Below are positions 6,132 through 6,609 of a stretch of 6,609 bases of DNA, in pieces. Under the pieces are notes generated by a model, which saw only the letters and a list, made by a program, of their open reading frames with translations, was not told where the DNA came from and did not search any database. The position numbers and the translations under genes were made by a program. The DNA comes from Candidatus Collierbacteria bacterium (lineage in GTDB: Bacteria; Patescibacteriota; Microgenomatia; UBA1400; MFAQ01), in the NCBI GenBank assembly GCA_003531665.1, contig DQFC01000014.1, positions 1-6,609 on the forward strand, read 5' to 3'. Positions within the stretch are counted from its first letter, which is position 1; every line of letters starts with the position of its first letter.

Positions 6132-6199
6132 GTACTCAATTCGCTTCTGGCGGATAGAACCAAGAACTAACAACCAATAACTAATAACTCTCAAAATCC

Positions 6200-6609
6200 A
6201 TGCCCAACCAAAGAAAAGTCCATCAACTCGCCGAAATCGTCAAAAGTCTAAACGATTCTAAGGCTATTATTCTCACCGAATACGCCGGTCTTACCGTCAA
6301 AGAACAGAACTTGCTCCGCACCGAAGCCGATAAATCCGGTGGCAAATTTCTCGTCACCAAGAATAACCTTATGCGCCTCGCTCTTGAAGAAAAATCTAAG
6401 GAGCTGGCCAAAGACCTGGGTTCCTTCCTCGAAGGTCCCACCGCAGTACTTTTCAGTCCCGATGCCGTCTCCGCCGCCAAGATCGTCTCCGAGTTCTCTA
6501 AAGATCACGAAAGTCTTAAGATCAAAACCGGCGTCATGGATGACAAAATCATCACCTTCGCCGAGATTACGGCTCTCTCCAAACTTCCAAGCCGCGAACA
6601 GCTTCTGGC
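6200..6609 (+). CDS. rplJ: 50S ribosomal protein L10, N-terminal part (3' end outside window)
   Basis: L10 anchors the L7/L12 stalk at the base of the ribosomal GTPase-associated centre. The visible 136 codons start MPNQRKVHQLAEIVKSLNDS and contain the family hallmarks in order: a helical N-terminus, a strand with AIILTEYAGLTVKEQNLLR (about 22-40), GGKFLVTKNNLMRLAL (about 47-62), FLEGPTAVLFSPD (about 76-88) and KIKTGVMDDKIITFAEI (about 105-121). Family members are usually about 165-180 residues, so the C-terminal helix that binds L7/L12 is missing only because the window ends. No Shine-Dalgarno sequence precedes the ATG, unlike every other start in this window; the upstream 35 bases contain no G. 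The gene follows an L10-leader-type attenuator, and rplL is the expected next gene. L11 and L1 genes are not upstream. Confidence 0.95.
   Translation, partial: MPNQRKVHQLAEIVKSLNDSKAIILTEYAGLTVKEQNLLRTEADKSGGKFLVTKNNLMRLALEEKSKELAKDLGSFLEGPTAVLFSPDAVSAAKIVSEFSKDHESLKIKTGVMDDKIITFAEITALSKLPSREQLL

Noticed and set aside
6223..6508. Minus-strand open frames opposite rplJ
   Set aside because: They are the complement of an unmistakable L10 coding sequence and lack start signals.
1..6609. Insertion sequences, CRISPR arrays, tRNA or rRNA genes
   Set aside because: I saw no transposase-like proteins, spaced direct repeats or tRNA cloverleaf and T-loop signals.

Overview
The window most likely comes from a bacterium with a single membrane and a peptidoglycan wall. 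It is probably a Candidate Phyla Radiation (Patescibacteria) or similarly divergent lineage. Evidence: most proteins are hard to place in known families; genes are compact and divergently or convergently arranged; Shine-Dalgarno sites are strong (AGGAGG/GGAGGTGA); TAG and TGA both act as stops, so the code looks standard; and a ribosomal protein L10 gene stands alone behind its own leader. The lineage is an inference. No 16S rRNA or other decisive marker is present.

Layout. (i) 1-784: the 3' end of a gene for a probably exported, aromatic-rich protein with a PTP-type linker, closed by a clear intrinsic terminator. (ii) 827-3884: a three-gene plus-strand unit with its own promoter and terminator. 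It encodes a 518-residue wall hydrolase (signal peptide, M23-like domain, two-helix membrane hairpin, GH23 lytic transglycosylase), a 129-residue single-span protein and a 325-residue N-terminally anchored exported protein. The genes are tightly spaced, with Shine-Dalgarno sites overlapping or just ahead of the upstream stop codons. (iii) 3889-5497: a convergent minus-strand gene for a 481-residue protein with a cytoplasmic N-terminal region and about nine membrane spans, with its own promoter and terminator. (iv) 5504-5975: a small minus-strand gene for a possible winged-helix protein, most likely starting at TTG. (v) 5997-6609: a divergent promoter, an L10-leader-type RNA with a terminator and a competing hairpin, and the 5' part of rplJ (L10), which runs off the window.

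Function. The hydrolase with two membrane-anchored partners is the sort of set expected where a machine must cross the wall (VirB1-like helper of a secretion, conjugation or pilus system) or where the wall is remodelled. No ATPase, pilin or coupling protein is visible here, so the system cannot be named. The best-supported regulation is at rplJ, where the leader resembles the autogenous L10 control element. Two observations deserve most attention: the apparent loss of a canonical zinc-binding His in the M23-like domain, and the mutually exclusive structures at the rplJ attenuator.
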